Program-made: the position numbers and the translations under genes
The notes under the pieces: generated by a model
What the model saw: the letters and a program-made list of their open reading frames with translations, nothing else
Told to the model about the DNA's origin: nothing
The model's database searches: none
From: VBDM01 sp041493345
GTDB taxonomy: Bacteria; Pseudomonadota; Gammaproteobacteria; Burkholderiales; SG8-39
Length of the DNA: 7,124 nt
NCBI GenBank assembly: GCA_041493345.1
Contig: JBGPYQ010000180.1
Coordinates: forward strand, 1-7,124
Direction: 5' to 3'
Part shown: positions 1 through 6,161 of the stretch, in pieces
How positions within the stretch are numbered: the stretch's first letter is position 1
Layout of the letters: every line of letters begins with the position of its first letter

Positions 1-605
1 CCGGTGAATCCGTCGATCGGCGAGCGAATGGTGCAGTACTCGAGATTGAGCACGGCATTGTCGAGCGCCGCCTTGCTCGATTGCGCCACGGCTTCACTAG
101 TCTCGGCGTTGGTGCGGATCTGCGCATACGCCTCCTTCGAGACGAAGTTCTTCTGCAGCAGCTCCTGATAGCGCCGCTCCTGCGAGCGCGCCTGGTCTTT
201 TTGCGCAGTGTCGCGCAAGAAATTGGCTTCGGCCTGCCGCATCGTCGCTTCGTACGGCCTCGGATCGATCTTGAACAGCACGCTGTTCCTGCGGACTTCC
301 TGGCCTTCTTTGAAGTTGACCTCGACGATCTGCCCGTCGACGCGCGCCTTGACGCTCACCGAGGAATAGGCCTCGACGTTGCCGATGGCCTGCAGCCGAA
401 ACGGCACAGTTTGCTGCGACACTATTGCCACGGAAACCGGGACTGCAGACGGGCCTTTGGATGCCTTGGGTTCGTTTGCGCGGATCTCGGTGCCGAAATA
501 GGTGAACAGAATCACGGCAACAACAAGCAGGCCGACGCCAGCGAAAATGAAGATCTTCTTGGAGGCTGCAGGTGCCGAGGCGAGAGATGAATTGGTCGGA
601 TCCAT
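1..605 (-). CDS. RND efflux periplasmic adaptor subunit (HlyD/AcrA-MdtA type membrane fusion protein), N-terminal half
   Basis: Partial: 201 codons are present and the C-terminal half lies beyond the left edge (family members are usually about 370-400 residues). The protein would bridge an inner-membrane RND pump and an outer-membrane channel in the periplasm. Residues 1-16 are short and polar and end in KK; residues about 18-37 (IFIFAGVGLLVVAVILF) form one membrane anchor or uncleaved signal, with no lipobox cysteine. A biotinyl/lipoyl-like half follows at about 75-118 (IGNVEAYSSVSVKARVDGQI, then NFKEGQEV and FKIDPRPYEA), then a heptad-rich alpha-hairpin at about 120-186, and the start of the second lipoyl half at 190-201 (YCTIRSPIDGFT). 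The ATG at 605 gives the expected anchor; no good Shine-Dalgarno precedes it. The pump gene is expected further left. The substrate (drug, metal or other) cannot be told from this half. It follows lysA after about 200 bases and probably has its own promoter. Confidence 0.92.
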   Translation of the reverse strand, partial: MDPTNSSLASAPAASKKIFIFAGVGLLVVAVILFTYFGTEIRANEPKASKGPSAVPVSVAIVSQQTVPFRLQAIGNVEAYSSVSVKARVDGQIVEVNFKEGQEVRRNSVLFKIDPRPYEATMRQAEANFLRDTAQKDQARSQERRYQELLQKNFVSKEAYAQIRTNAETSEAVAQSSKAALDNAVLNLEYCTIRSPIDGFT

Positions 606-649
606 GGATTTGCTAACGATTGCGGGTGCCCGTGTATTCCGCGCCGTTA

Positions 650-678
650 CATATTCGCGGGTAGGGTCACCAGGTCAA
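650..678 (-). promoter_or_regulatory. Tentative promoter for the efflux adaptor gene
   Basis: On the minus strand TTGACC (678-673, 5 of 6 to the -35 consensus) is followed after 17 bases by AATATG (655-650), a poor -10 box matching at only 3 positions. A transcript from here would have a leader of roughly 40 bases before the ATG at 605. The -35 box is good and the -10 box weak, so the call is tentative. Confidence 0.25.
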
Positions 679-682
679 TGAG

Positions 683-697
683 CGGCATGCGATGCCG
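683..697. repeat. Short inverted repeat, possible operator of the efflux gene
   Basis: CGGCAT - GCG - ATGCCG is a perfect 6-base dyad around a 3-base centre. It lies only 4 bases upstream of the candidate -35 box TTGACC on the minus strand. Efflux adaptor genes are commonly under local regulators, so an operator is possible, but no regulator gene is visible in the window and a 6-base dyad can arise by chance in GC-rich DNA. Confidence 0.3.
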
Positions 698-743
698 TTC
701 CTCGTCAAGTGCTCCTTTCGATTCAAGTTTGCGCCGACGATCT

Positions 744-810
744 CCTAAATTTATCGATTCCGGGCCGCTGCTGCAGCCCGGAATTCGCCCGCAAACGATC
801 AAATTTACGG
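744..810 (-). terminator. Composite inverted repeat at the 3' end of lysA, possible terminator or 3'-end structure
   Basis: The inner stem is perfect over 9 bases (ATTCCGGGC at 757-765 with GCCCGGAAT at 776-784, 10-base loop). An outer AT-rich stem pairs 744-756 (CCTAAATTTATCG) with 796-810 (CGATCAAATTTACGG), with two single-base bulges and an 11-base unpaired stretch at 785-795. In the lysA transcript the 5' outer arm contains the lysA stop codon (807-805). The sequence after the 3' arm (GAGATCGTC) has no U-run, so it does not look like a canonical Rho-independent terminator. It may instead stabilise the 3' end. Confidence 0.4.
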
Positions 811-2049
811 CAAAAGGTGCTCCGAAGCAAAAAGGGCCTCGGCTTTCTCCCGTTCCCGCACGAGATGGACCGTATCCCCAACGACTATGACCTCGGCCGC
901 CCGCGGCCGCGAGTTGTAGTTCGAGCTCATGCTCATTCCGTAGGCACCCGCCGACATCACCGCCAGCAAATCGCCGGCGGCGAGTTCAAGTGCCCGGTCC
1001 CGGCCCAGAAAATCGACCGATTCGCAGACCGGGCCGACGATATCGTAGCGCCGCGCCGGCCCCGCGCGCTTTACCACGGGCAGAATGTCGTGCCAGGCTT
1101 CGTATAGCGCCGGCCGCAGCAGGTCGTTCATCGCCGCGTCGGTCACGGCGAAGTTCCTGACGGTGCCGTGTTTAAGGTATTCGATGCGGGTGAGCAAGAG
1201 TCCGGCGTTGCCGACGAGCGCGCGACCGGGTTCAATCAGGATCTTGAGCTTGCGCCCGCCGATGCGCTCGAATAGCCGCCCGAAATAATCCTTCAGCACC
1301 GGAGGTTCCTCGTCGCGATAGCGGATTCCAAGTCCACCGCCGAGGTCGATATGCCTCAGCGGCGCACCGGAGGCTTCGAGCATGTCGACGAATTCGAGAA
1401 CCTTTTCGAGCGCGGCGACGAAGGGCTCGAGATCCGTGATTTGCGAGCCGATGTGGAAATCGATGCCCACGATTTGCAGGCCCGGCAGCGAGGCCGCTTT
1501 GCGATACAGTCTCGGAGCTTCGTCATAGGGTACGCCGAACTTGCTTTCTCGCAGGCCGGTGGCGATGTGGGAGTGGGTGCGCGGATCGACGTCGGGGTTG
1601 ACCCGCAGGGACACCGGCGCAACCTTGCCCAGTTCCGATGCGATCCGGGCGAGCCGGTCAAGCTCACCCTCGGATTCGACGTTGAAACACAGGATTCCGG
1701 CCGCGAGCGCCGCGCGCATATCTGTTTCACTTTTGCCAACGCCGGAGAAAACGGTCTTCGCCGCGGCGCCGTGGGCGGCCAGCACGCGTGCGAGCTCTCC
1801 ACCGGAGACAATGTCGAATCCCGACCCCATTCGCGCAAGCACATCGAGCACCGCAAGGTTGGAATTGGCCTTGACCGCGTAGCAGATGAGCACGTCGCGT
1901 CCCAAACAGGCCCGCTCGAACTCGCGATAGGCCGATTCCAGCGCCGCGCGTGAATACACGTAACAGGGCGTCCCGAACCTCGCAGCAATGGCCGCGAGCG
2001 GCACACCCTCCGCGCAAAGCGTGCCGCTCCGGTATGAGAAAAAATTCAC
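805..2049 (-). CDS. lysA: Diaminopimelate decarboxylase
   Basis: LysA decarboxylates meso-diaminopimelate to L-lysine with pyridoxal phosphate, the last step of lysine synthesis, in the cytoplasm. The 414-residue product has the full family layout: an N-terminal alanine-racemase-like TIM barrel with the PLP lysine K60 in YAVKAN, HIGSQ (199-203), GGGLGI (238-242 region) and the phosphate-binding EPGR (273-276), then a beta-barrel domain with the substrate-binding CESVDFLGRD (catalytic C342) and AGAYGMSMSSNYNSRPR (Y370). All key residues are present and the length is normal. The start is GTG (2049-2047), sharing the four bases GTGA with the lptM stop, which implies translational coupling. No in-frame ATG further in preserves the conserved NFFSYRSGTL and FGTPCYVYSR region. 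lptM and lysA are probably co-transcribed from the cyaY-lptM gap. Confidence 0.98.
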   Translation of the reverse strand: MNFFSYRSGTLCAEGVPLAAIAARFGTPCYVYSRAALESAYREFERACLGRDVLICYAVKANSNLAVLDVLARMGSGFDIVSGGELARVLAAHGAAAKTVFSGVGKSETDMRAALAAGILCFNVESEGELDRLARIASELGKVAPVSLRVNPDVDPRTHSHIATGLRESKFGVPYDEAPRLYRKAASLPGLQIVGIDFHIGSQITDLEPFVAALEKVLEFVDMLEASGAPLRHIDLGGGLGIRYRDEEPPVLKDYFGRLFERIGGRKLKILIEPGRALVGNAGLLLTRIEYLKHGTVRNFAVTDAAMNDLLRPALYEAWHDILPVVKRAGPARRYDIVGPVCESVDFLGRDRALELAAGDLLAVMSAGAYGMSMSSNYNSRPRAAEVIVVGDTVHLVREREKAEALFASEHLLP

Positions 2050-2177
2050 TGGCGCGGTGCGGGTTTGTTATCCTGCTGCTGCGGCTTCTGTTCTGGCGGG
2101 GGAAGGTGGAGCGGTCCCTTGGTCCCGCAGGCCGAGAGGGCGAAGAGGATCAGAACGAGGCCAGCGGTACGGCGCAT
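2046..2177 (-). CDS. lptM: LptM (YifL-type) small outer-membrane lipoprotein
   Basis: A 43-residue product, short enough to be missed by many gene callers. It begins MRRTAGLVLILFALSAC: two arginines, a hydrophobic core and the lipobox LSAC with the lipidated cysteine C17. The mature part is GTKGPLHLPP followed by a Pro/Gln/Lys-rich tail. C-G-x-K-G-P-L is the signature of the LptM family, which in E. coli assists oxidative maturation of the LPS translocon LptD/E. Glycine rather than aspartate after C17 fits outer-membrane sorting. It is the first gene ahead of lysA and is divergent from cyaY. The same cyaY | yifL(lptM) divergence is known in E. coli, where dapF rather than lysA follows. The ATG at 2177 is the natural start; no strong ribosome-binding site is seen before it. 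Confidence 0.9.
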   Translation of the reverse strand: MRRTAGLVLILFALSACGTKGPLHLPPPEQKPQQQDNKPAPRQ

Positions 2178-2214
2178 GATGATGACGTTGCGTTCAAGCT
2201 AGTTTATCACGGCA
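2178..2214. promoter_or_regulatory. Short divergent intergenic region between lptM-lysA and cyaY
   Basis: Only 37 bases separate two divergent start codons, so at least one promoter must reach into a coding sequence. On the minus strand TGATAAACT (2209-2201) resembles an extended -10 box and would start the lptM message about 17 bases before its ATG. No matching -35 was found at normal spacing. For cyaY no convincing promoter or Shine-Dalgarno is visible just upstream of its ATG. Confidence 0.3.
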
Positions 2215-2556
2215 ATGACCGAGAGCGACTTCAACAGCCGCGCGGCTGCGACGCTGGATCGCATTTCTCAGGCTCTGGAGGAAAGCGCAGCCGGATGCGA
2301 CTGCGAGCTGAAGGACGGCGGGGTGCTCGACATCGAGTTCGCCGACGGCAGCCGCATCATCGTCAACCGCCATTCTGCGGCGCAGGAGATCTGGGTCGCG
2401 GCCAAGTCGGGCGGATTTCACTTTCGCCACAACGGAGTGAACTGGGTGAGTACGCGCGATGGCTCAGAGCTGTTCGCGGTGCTGTCCCGCTGCGTGAGCC
2501 AGCAGTCAGGCGTCGCGGTGATCCTCCGCGAGCGGATGAAACCGGATTCGGGATGA
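2215..2556 (+). CDS. cyaY: CyaY, bacterial frataxin-like iron-binding protein
   Basis: A cytoplasmic frataxin homologue that binds iron and modulates iron-sulfur cluster assembly through the IscS/IscU machinery. The product has 113 residues, close to the usual 105-110. Helix 1 (about 3-25) carries the acidic residues of the iron-binding ridge (E3, D5, D15, E22, E23, then D29, E31). The central beta-sheet holds the family core at about 36-71: GVLDIEFADGSRIIVNR, then EIWVAAKSGGFHF. Next come W77 and a C-terminal helix with ELFAVLSRCVSQQSG. A CDC pair (C28, C30) lies beside the acidic ridge; E. coli CyaY has a cysteine at the second place only. It stands alone, divergent from lptM and converging on mrcA with a 48-base gap. 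The upstream bases contain no clear Shine-Dalgarno, but the start matches family alignments remembered for MN(D/E)SEF-type N-termini. Confidence 0.95.
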   Translation: MTESDFNSRAAATLDRISQALEESAAGCDCELKDGGVLDIEFADGSRIIVNRHSAAQEIWVAAKSGGFHFRHNGVNWVSTRDGSELFAVLSRCVSQQSGVAVILRERMKPDSG

Positions 2557-2604
2557 AGTACGGGGGCGGGTCCTGAACGGCTGTCGCACCGTGAATATCG
2601 GTAG

Positions 2605-4905
2605 TCAAAATAACTGGTTCTTTACTTCGTCCGGTGTTCGTGCGCCCGAATCGCCCGCACCCTGCTCGGGAGGCAGGTTCTCCTGGAAGAAAAATTCCGG
2701 TTTTCCGTCCGCAGACTGCAGGCCGTTGTCGCCGACCTTGACCGACACCACCCCCGCCGGCATGGCCTGAAACATTTCCCGGGTTTCTGCCAGCGCCTGC
2801 GCCATGTAGCTCATCCAGATCGGCAATGCCGTGACCGAGCCGGTTTCGCTCGGGCCCAATTTCTTCGGCTGGTCGAATCCGATCCACGCGATGGCGACAA
2901 GATCGGGTTGGTAGCCGTTGAACCAGGCGTCGACATAGTCGTTGGTGGTGCCGGTCTTGCCGGCAAGATCCTGGCGCTCAAGGGACATGGCGCGTGCAGC
3001 CGTGCCGGAGCGCACGACGTCGTGCATCATGCTATCCATGATGAAGGCGTTTCGGGCGTCGATGACGCGCAGCGACTCATCGCCGACCCTGGCGGGTTGC
3101 GCCTGCGCCAGCAGATTGCCGTGATCGTCGACGACTTTTTGCACCAGGTACGGCTCGGTGCGGAAGCCGCCGGTGGCAAATACCGAGTAGGCGCGCGCCA
3201 TCTGCCACAGCGTGACCGAACCCGAGCCGAGCGCCATGGTGAGATACGGCGGGTGCTTGTCGGCATCGAAGCCGAAGCGGGTGATGTAGTCCTGGGCGTA
3301 TTGCGGTCCGATTGCCTGAAGTATCCGGATCGACACCATGTTTTTCGACTTGACGAGCGCGGTGCGCATGCGCATCGGGCCTTCGTACTTGCCGTCGTAG
3401 TTTTTGGGCTCCCAAACCTGCCCGCCTGTGAGCGCGGCGTCCGCAACCACCGGAGCGTCGTTGATGACCGTGGCAGGTGTGAAGCCCTTCTCCAGGGCTG
3501 CCGAGTAGATAAACGGCTTGAAGCCGGAGCCCGGCTGGCGCCAGGCCTGGTTCACGTGGTTGAACTTGTTTCGGTTGAAATCGAATCCGCCCACGAGTGA
3601 GCGCACGGCGCCGTCCTTCGGATTGACCGAGATGAATGCGCCTTCGGCATCGGGGAGCTGGACAATCTGCCAGTTGTTCTTCTTGTCCTTCTGGATGCGA
3701 ATGATCGCTCCGCGCCGGATCCTCCGATTGGCCGGAGCCTTGCTCTCCAGCATGCGGGCGGCGAATTTCAGGCCGTCGCCGGAAATGCTCACGGTGTCGC
3801 CGCCTCGCCGATAGGCCTTCACCTGTTTTGCGGTCTCTTCCAGCACCAGCGCCGCGAGGATTTCGTCGCTGTCCGGATAGTCCTGGATCGCCTCCTCGTA
3901 GTCTTCTTCCGCTATTTCGTCGAGATTCACGTAGCCTTCCGGGCCACGATAGCCATGGCGCATGTCGTATTCGAGCAGGCCGTTGCGCAATGCAGCATAA
4001 GCCGCTTCCTGGTCCATCCGGGTGATCGTCGTATAAACGCGAAATCCGCGTGAGTAGACTTCCTCCGGATAGCGCTCGTAGAGCATCTGGCGCACCATCT
4101 CCGCGACGAATTCGGCATGGATGGCGTATTCATTGCCCGTCTCATGTTTGACCTTCAGGGGGGAGTTCTGGGCCTGCAGGTACTCGGAATCGTCGAGTAT
4201 GCCTAGGTCGTGCATGCGTCGCAGCACATAGAGCTGGCGCTGCTTGGCGCGCTTTGGGTTGACGACGGGATTGAAAGAGGAAGGCGCCTTGGGCAATCCA
4301 GCGAGCATGGCCACTTCTGCCGCGTCCAGCTGCGACAGAGTCTTGCCGAAGTAGATCTGAGCCGCCGTCCCGAAGCCGTAGGCGCGCTGTCCGAGGTAGA
4401 TCTGGTTGACGTAGATCTCCAGAATCTGGTCCTTCGACAAGGAGTTTTCGATCTTGAAGGCGAGCAGGGCTTCGTACAGCTTTCGGGTCAGCGTTTTTTC
4501 CCGCGAGAGGAAGAAGTTTCTCGCGACCTGCATGGTTATCGTGGAGGCGCCCTGGGTCTTCCCGCCGGTCACCAGATTCGAGTACGCTGCCCGCAGCACC
4601 CCTTGATAGTCGACCCCGGTATGCTGGTAGAAGCGCTCGTCCTCGGCGGCCAGAATGGCCTGCTTCATCAGGGCGGGAACCTCGTCGACGCGAACGACCG
4701 AGCGGCGTTCTTCGCCGAATTCCCCGATCAGGACGCCGTCAGCGGTATAGACCCGGAGCGGGATCTTGGGCTGATAGTCGGTCAGGGCCTCGACAGAGGG
4801 AACGTTGGGGTAGGCGACCAGCAGCACAAAACCGGCTATCGCCAGGCCCATGACGCCCAGCCCGGCCAGCGCCAAGACCGGGAAGGCGAGCCGTCGCAGC
4901 CACAT
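2605..4905 (-). CDS. mrcA: Penicillin-binding protein 1A, bifunctional peptidoglycan glycosyltransferase/transpeptidase
   Basis: A class A PBP that polymerises lipid II into glycan strands and cross-links the peptides on the periplasmic face of the inner membrane. Length is 766 residues. A membrane anchor lies at about 8-32. The GT51 domain (about 55-230) shows EDERFYQHTGVD (catalytic E88), GASTITMQVARNFF (119-132), RKLYEALLAFKIE (E145 probably the second key Glu), YVNQIYLGQRAYGFG and AEVAMLAGLPKAPS. An OB-like insert is at about 320-425. The transpeptidase domain has SGFK (S460 nucleophile, K463), SKN (520-522) and KTGT (650-653), so both activities look intact. The tail after about 710 is Pro/Gly/acidic. 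An in-frame TGA directly precedes the ATG, which fixes the start as the furthest upstream possible. It is a single gene, divergent from pilM and convergent with cyaY. The alternative name is ponA. Confidence 0.97.
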   Translation of the reverse strand: MWLRRLAFPVLALAGLGVMGLAIAGFVLLVAYPNVPSVEALTDYQPKIPLRVYTADGVLIGEFGEERRSVVRVDEVPALMKQAILAAEDERFYQHTGVDYQGVLRAAYSNLVTGGKTQGASTITMQVARNFFLSREKTLTRKLYEALLAFKIENSLSKDQILEIYVNQIYLGQRAYGFGTAAQIYFGKTLSQLDAAEVAMLAGLPKAPSSFNPVVNPKRAKQRQLYVLRRMHDLGILDDSEYLQAQNSPLKVKHETGNEYAIHAEFVAEMVRQMLYERYPEEVYSRGFRVYTTITRMDQEAAYAALRNGLLEYDMRHGYRGPEGYVNLDEIAEEDYEEAIQDYPDSDEILAALVLEETAKQVKAYRRGGDTVSISGDGLKFAARMLESKAPANRRIRRGAIIRIQKDKKNNWQIVQLPDAEGAFISVNPKDGAVRSLVGGFDFNRNKFNHVNQAWRQPGSGFKPFIYSAALEKGFTPATVINDAPVVADAALTGGQVWEPKNYDGKYEGPMRMRTALVKSKNMVSIRILQAIGPQYAQDYITRFGFDADKHPPYLTMALGSGSVTLWQMARAYSVFATGGFRTEPYLVQKVVDDHGNLLAQAQPARVGDESLRVIDARNAFIMDSMMHDVVRSGTAARAMSLERQDLAGKTGTTNDYVDAWFNGYQPDLVAIAWIGFDQPKKLGPSETGSVTALPIWMSYMAQALAETREMFQAMPAGVVSVKVGDNGLQSADGKPEFFFQENLPPEQGAGDSGARTPDEVKNQLF

Positions 4906-4933
4906 TCAGAGGGTTTCCGGGGAAGGGTTGCCC

Positions 4934-4963
4934 ATTATAGGCGAAGGGTTCGCGAGATTGCCA
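4934..4963 (-). promoter_or_regulatory. Likely sigma-70 promoter of mrcA
   Basis: A perfect -10 box TATAAT (minus strand, 4939-4934) is preceded, after an 18-base spacer, by TGGCAA (4963-4958), a weak -35 matching at 3 positions. Transcription would begin near 4927, giving a leader of about 22 bases before the mrcA ATG at 4905. Only weak Shine-Dalgarno-like purines are seen in that leader. Confidence 0.55.
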
Positions 4964-4988
4964 TAAGGCCTTCAAAACCCGTGTGAAA

Positions 4989-5036
4989 AATTTACTTTAC
5001 AGAGTGTATAGTTGTTGTTAGGATTTAAGGTAAATT
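4989..5036. repeat. AT-rich interrupted dyad in the mrcA-pilM divergent region
   Basis: AATTTACTTT (4989-4998) and AAGGTAAATT (5027-5036) are inverted copies matching at 9 of 10 positions, centred near 5012. The right arm touches the candidate pilM -10 box and the centre lies on its -35 box. It may be a regulator site for pilM or simply the AT-rich composition of a promoter region. Confidence 0.3.
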
Positions 5037-5041
5037 ATACT
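5012..5041 (+). promoter_or_regulatory. Likely sigma-70 promoter of the pilMNO operon
   Basis: TTGTTG (5012-5017) and TATACT (5036-5041, 5 of 6 to consensus) are separated by 18 bases in the only AT-rich patch of the window. Transcription would start near 5048, leaving a leader of about 34 bases before the TTG at 5082. No sigma-54 (GG-N10-GC) element was found. Confidence 0.5.
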
Positions 5042-5066
5042 TATCGCGCCTAACCGGCCATAGTTG

Positions 5067-5072
5067 AAGGGG
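5067..5072 (+). promoter_or_regulatory. Ribosome-binding site deciding the pilM start
   Basis: AAGGGG lies 9 bases ahead of an in-frame TTG at 5082. The earlier in-frame TTG at 5064 has only CCGGCCATAG before it and overlaps this purine run, so the run can serve only a later start. This favours 5082. Confidence 0.6.
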
Positions 5073-5081
5073 AAATCCAGT

Positions 5082-6161
5082 TTGCAGCTGAGTTTGGAAG
5101 TATTCACGCCAAGGGTTCCGCCGTTGTTTGGCATGGACATTTCTTCGTCTTCGGTAAAGATGGTGGAATTGTCCGATGCGGGCAGGGGCGGCATGCGGGT
5201 TGAGCGTTACGCCATCGAAGCGCTGCCCAAGGACGCGCTGGTGGACGGAAACATCACCAACCTTGATGCGGTGGTCGAAGCCGTGCAGCGCGCCTGGAAG
5301 AGGATGGCCACACGCACCAAAAACGTCGCCTTGGCACTGCCGGCCGCGGCAGTGATCACCAAGAAGATCATCGTTCCGGCCGGCCTGCGTGATGACGAGC
5401 TGGAAATCCAGGTGGAGACCGAAGCAAATCAATACATCCCGTTCGCGCTCGATGAGGTAAATCTTGATTTCCAGGTGGTGGGACCTGCGCCCTCGAGCCC
5501 GGATGAGATCGAGGTGCTGATTGCGGCTTCGCGCAAGGAAAAGGTCGATGACCGCATCGCGGTCGCCGAGGCATCCGGCCTGAAGGCGGTGGTAATGGAC
5601 GTGGAGTCCTACGCCGTCCAGTCCTCGTTCGAGTTGATTCAAAGGCAGTTCCAGTCCGAGGGCAGGGACCAGAACATCGCGCTGGTCGATCTCGGGGCGC
5701 ATGTCATGAATATCACCGTGCTTCGCAACGATCAGGCGGTCTATACGCGCGAACAGGCATTCGGCGGCGGCCAGCTGACTCAGGACATCATGCGCCAGTA
5801 CGGCATGAGTCAGGAGGAGGCGGAAGGGGCCAAACGCACGGGAGGCCTGCCCGAAAACTACGAATCGGAAGTGCTGCGGCCATTCATGGAAAACGCAGCG
5901 CTCGAAATGCAGAGGGCAATGCAGTTCTTTTTCACCTCCACGCAATTCACGTCGATTGAGCACATTCTGCTGACCGGCGGATCGGCCGTGATTCCCGGGC
6001 TCGACGAGATGGTGCAGGCCCGTACGCAGGTCAGCACCATGGTTGCCAATCCCTTCGCCGACATGGCGATATCATCCCGCGTCCAGCTCAAGAAGCTGGT
6101 GGCCGATGCGCCCTCGCTGATGGTTGCCTGCGGGCTGGCGATGCGCAGGTTTGATCCATGA
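5082..6161 (+). CDS. pilM: Type IV pilus assembly protein PilM (actin-like ATPase)
   Basis: PilM is a cytoplasmic actin/FtsA-fold protein that binds ATP and the PilN N-terminus, linking the inner-membrane alignment complex PilN/PilO to the pilus motor. With the TTG start at 5082 it has 359 residues, close to the roughly 354 of Pseudomonas PilM. Visible are the phosphate-1 motif GMDISSSSVKMVELS (17-31), ITKKIIVPAGLRDDELE with QYIPFALDEV (about 92-126), VDLGAHVMNITVL (phosphate-2 region, about 202-214), QAFGGGQLTQDI, the adenosine-type LLTGGSAVIPGLD (about 296-308) and NPFADM (323-328). Other in-frame starts are TTG at 5064 (365 residues, no ribosome-binding site) and ATG at 5130, which would cut into the GMDIS motif. 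First gene of the operon; its TGA overlaps the pilN ATG by four bases (ATGA), implying coupled translation. Confidence 0.96.
   Translation: MQLSLEVFTPRVPPLFGMDISSSSVKMVELSDAGRGGMRVERYAIEALPKDALVDGNITNLDAVVEAVQRAWKRMATRTKNVALALPAAAVITKKIIVPAGLRDDELEIQVETEANQYIPFALDEVNLDFQVVGPAPSSPDEIEVLIAASRKEKVDDRIAVAEASGLKAVVMDVESYAVQSSFELIQRQFQSEGRDQNIALVDLGAHVMNITVLRNDQAVYTREQAFGGGQLTQDIMRQYGMSQEEAEGAKRTGGLPENYESEVLRPFMENAALEMQRAMQFFFTSTQFTSIEHILLTGGSAVIPGLDEMVQARTQVSTMVANPFADMAISSRVQLKKLVADAPSLMVACGLAMRRFDP

Noticed and set aside
81..590. A 169-codon plus-strand open frame at the left edge
   Set aside because: It is the complement of the efflux adaptor, whose anchor, lipoyl motif and hairpin are convincing on the minus strand.
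1351..2006. Long open frames on both strands inside lysA
   Set aside because: They are alternative frames of lysA; the translations are low-complexity Arg/Ser/Pro or Arg/Gly-rich and lack family motifs.
1950..2576. A 208-codon plus-strand frame spanning the lysA start, lptM and cyaY
   Set aside because: It crosses three recognised genes in the wrong frame or strand and its product is Arg/Gly-rich without motifs.
2557..2604. A possible bidirectional terminator between cyaY and mrcA
   Set aside because: The best pairing is a 4-base ACGG/CCGT with an 8-base loop and no T-run, too weak to call.
4210..4986. A 258-codon open frame on the plus strand opposite mrcA, plus another at 2908-3600
   Set aside because: Both are antisense to an intact PBP1a with every catalytic motif. 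Their translations are Arg/Gly/Val/His/Asp-rich with no recognisable fold, as expected of GC-rich shadow frames.
5025..5963. A 312-codon open frame on the minus strand opposite pilM
   Set aside because: pilM is clearly the coding strand. The antisense product is His/Arg-rich without motifs and its start would lie in the pilM promoter region.
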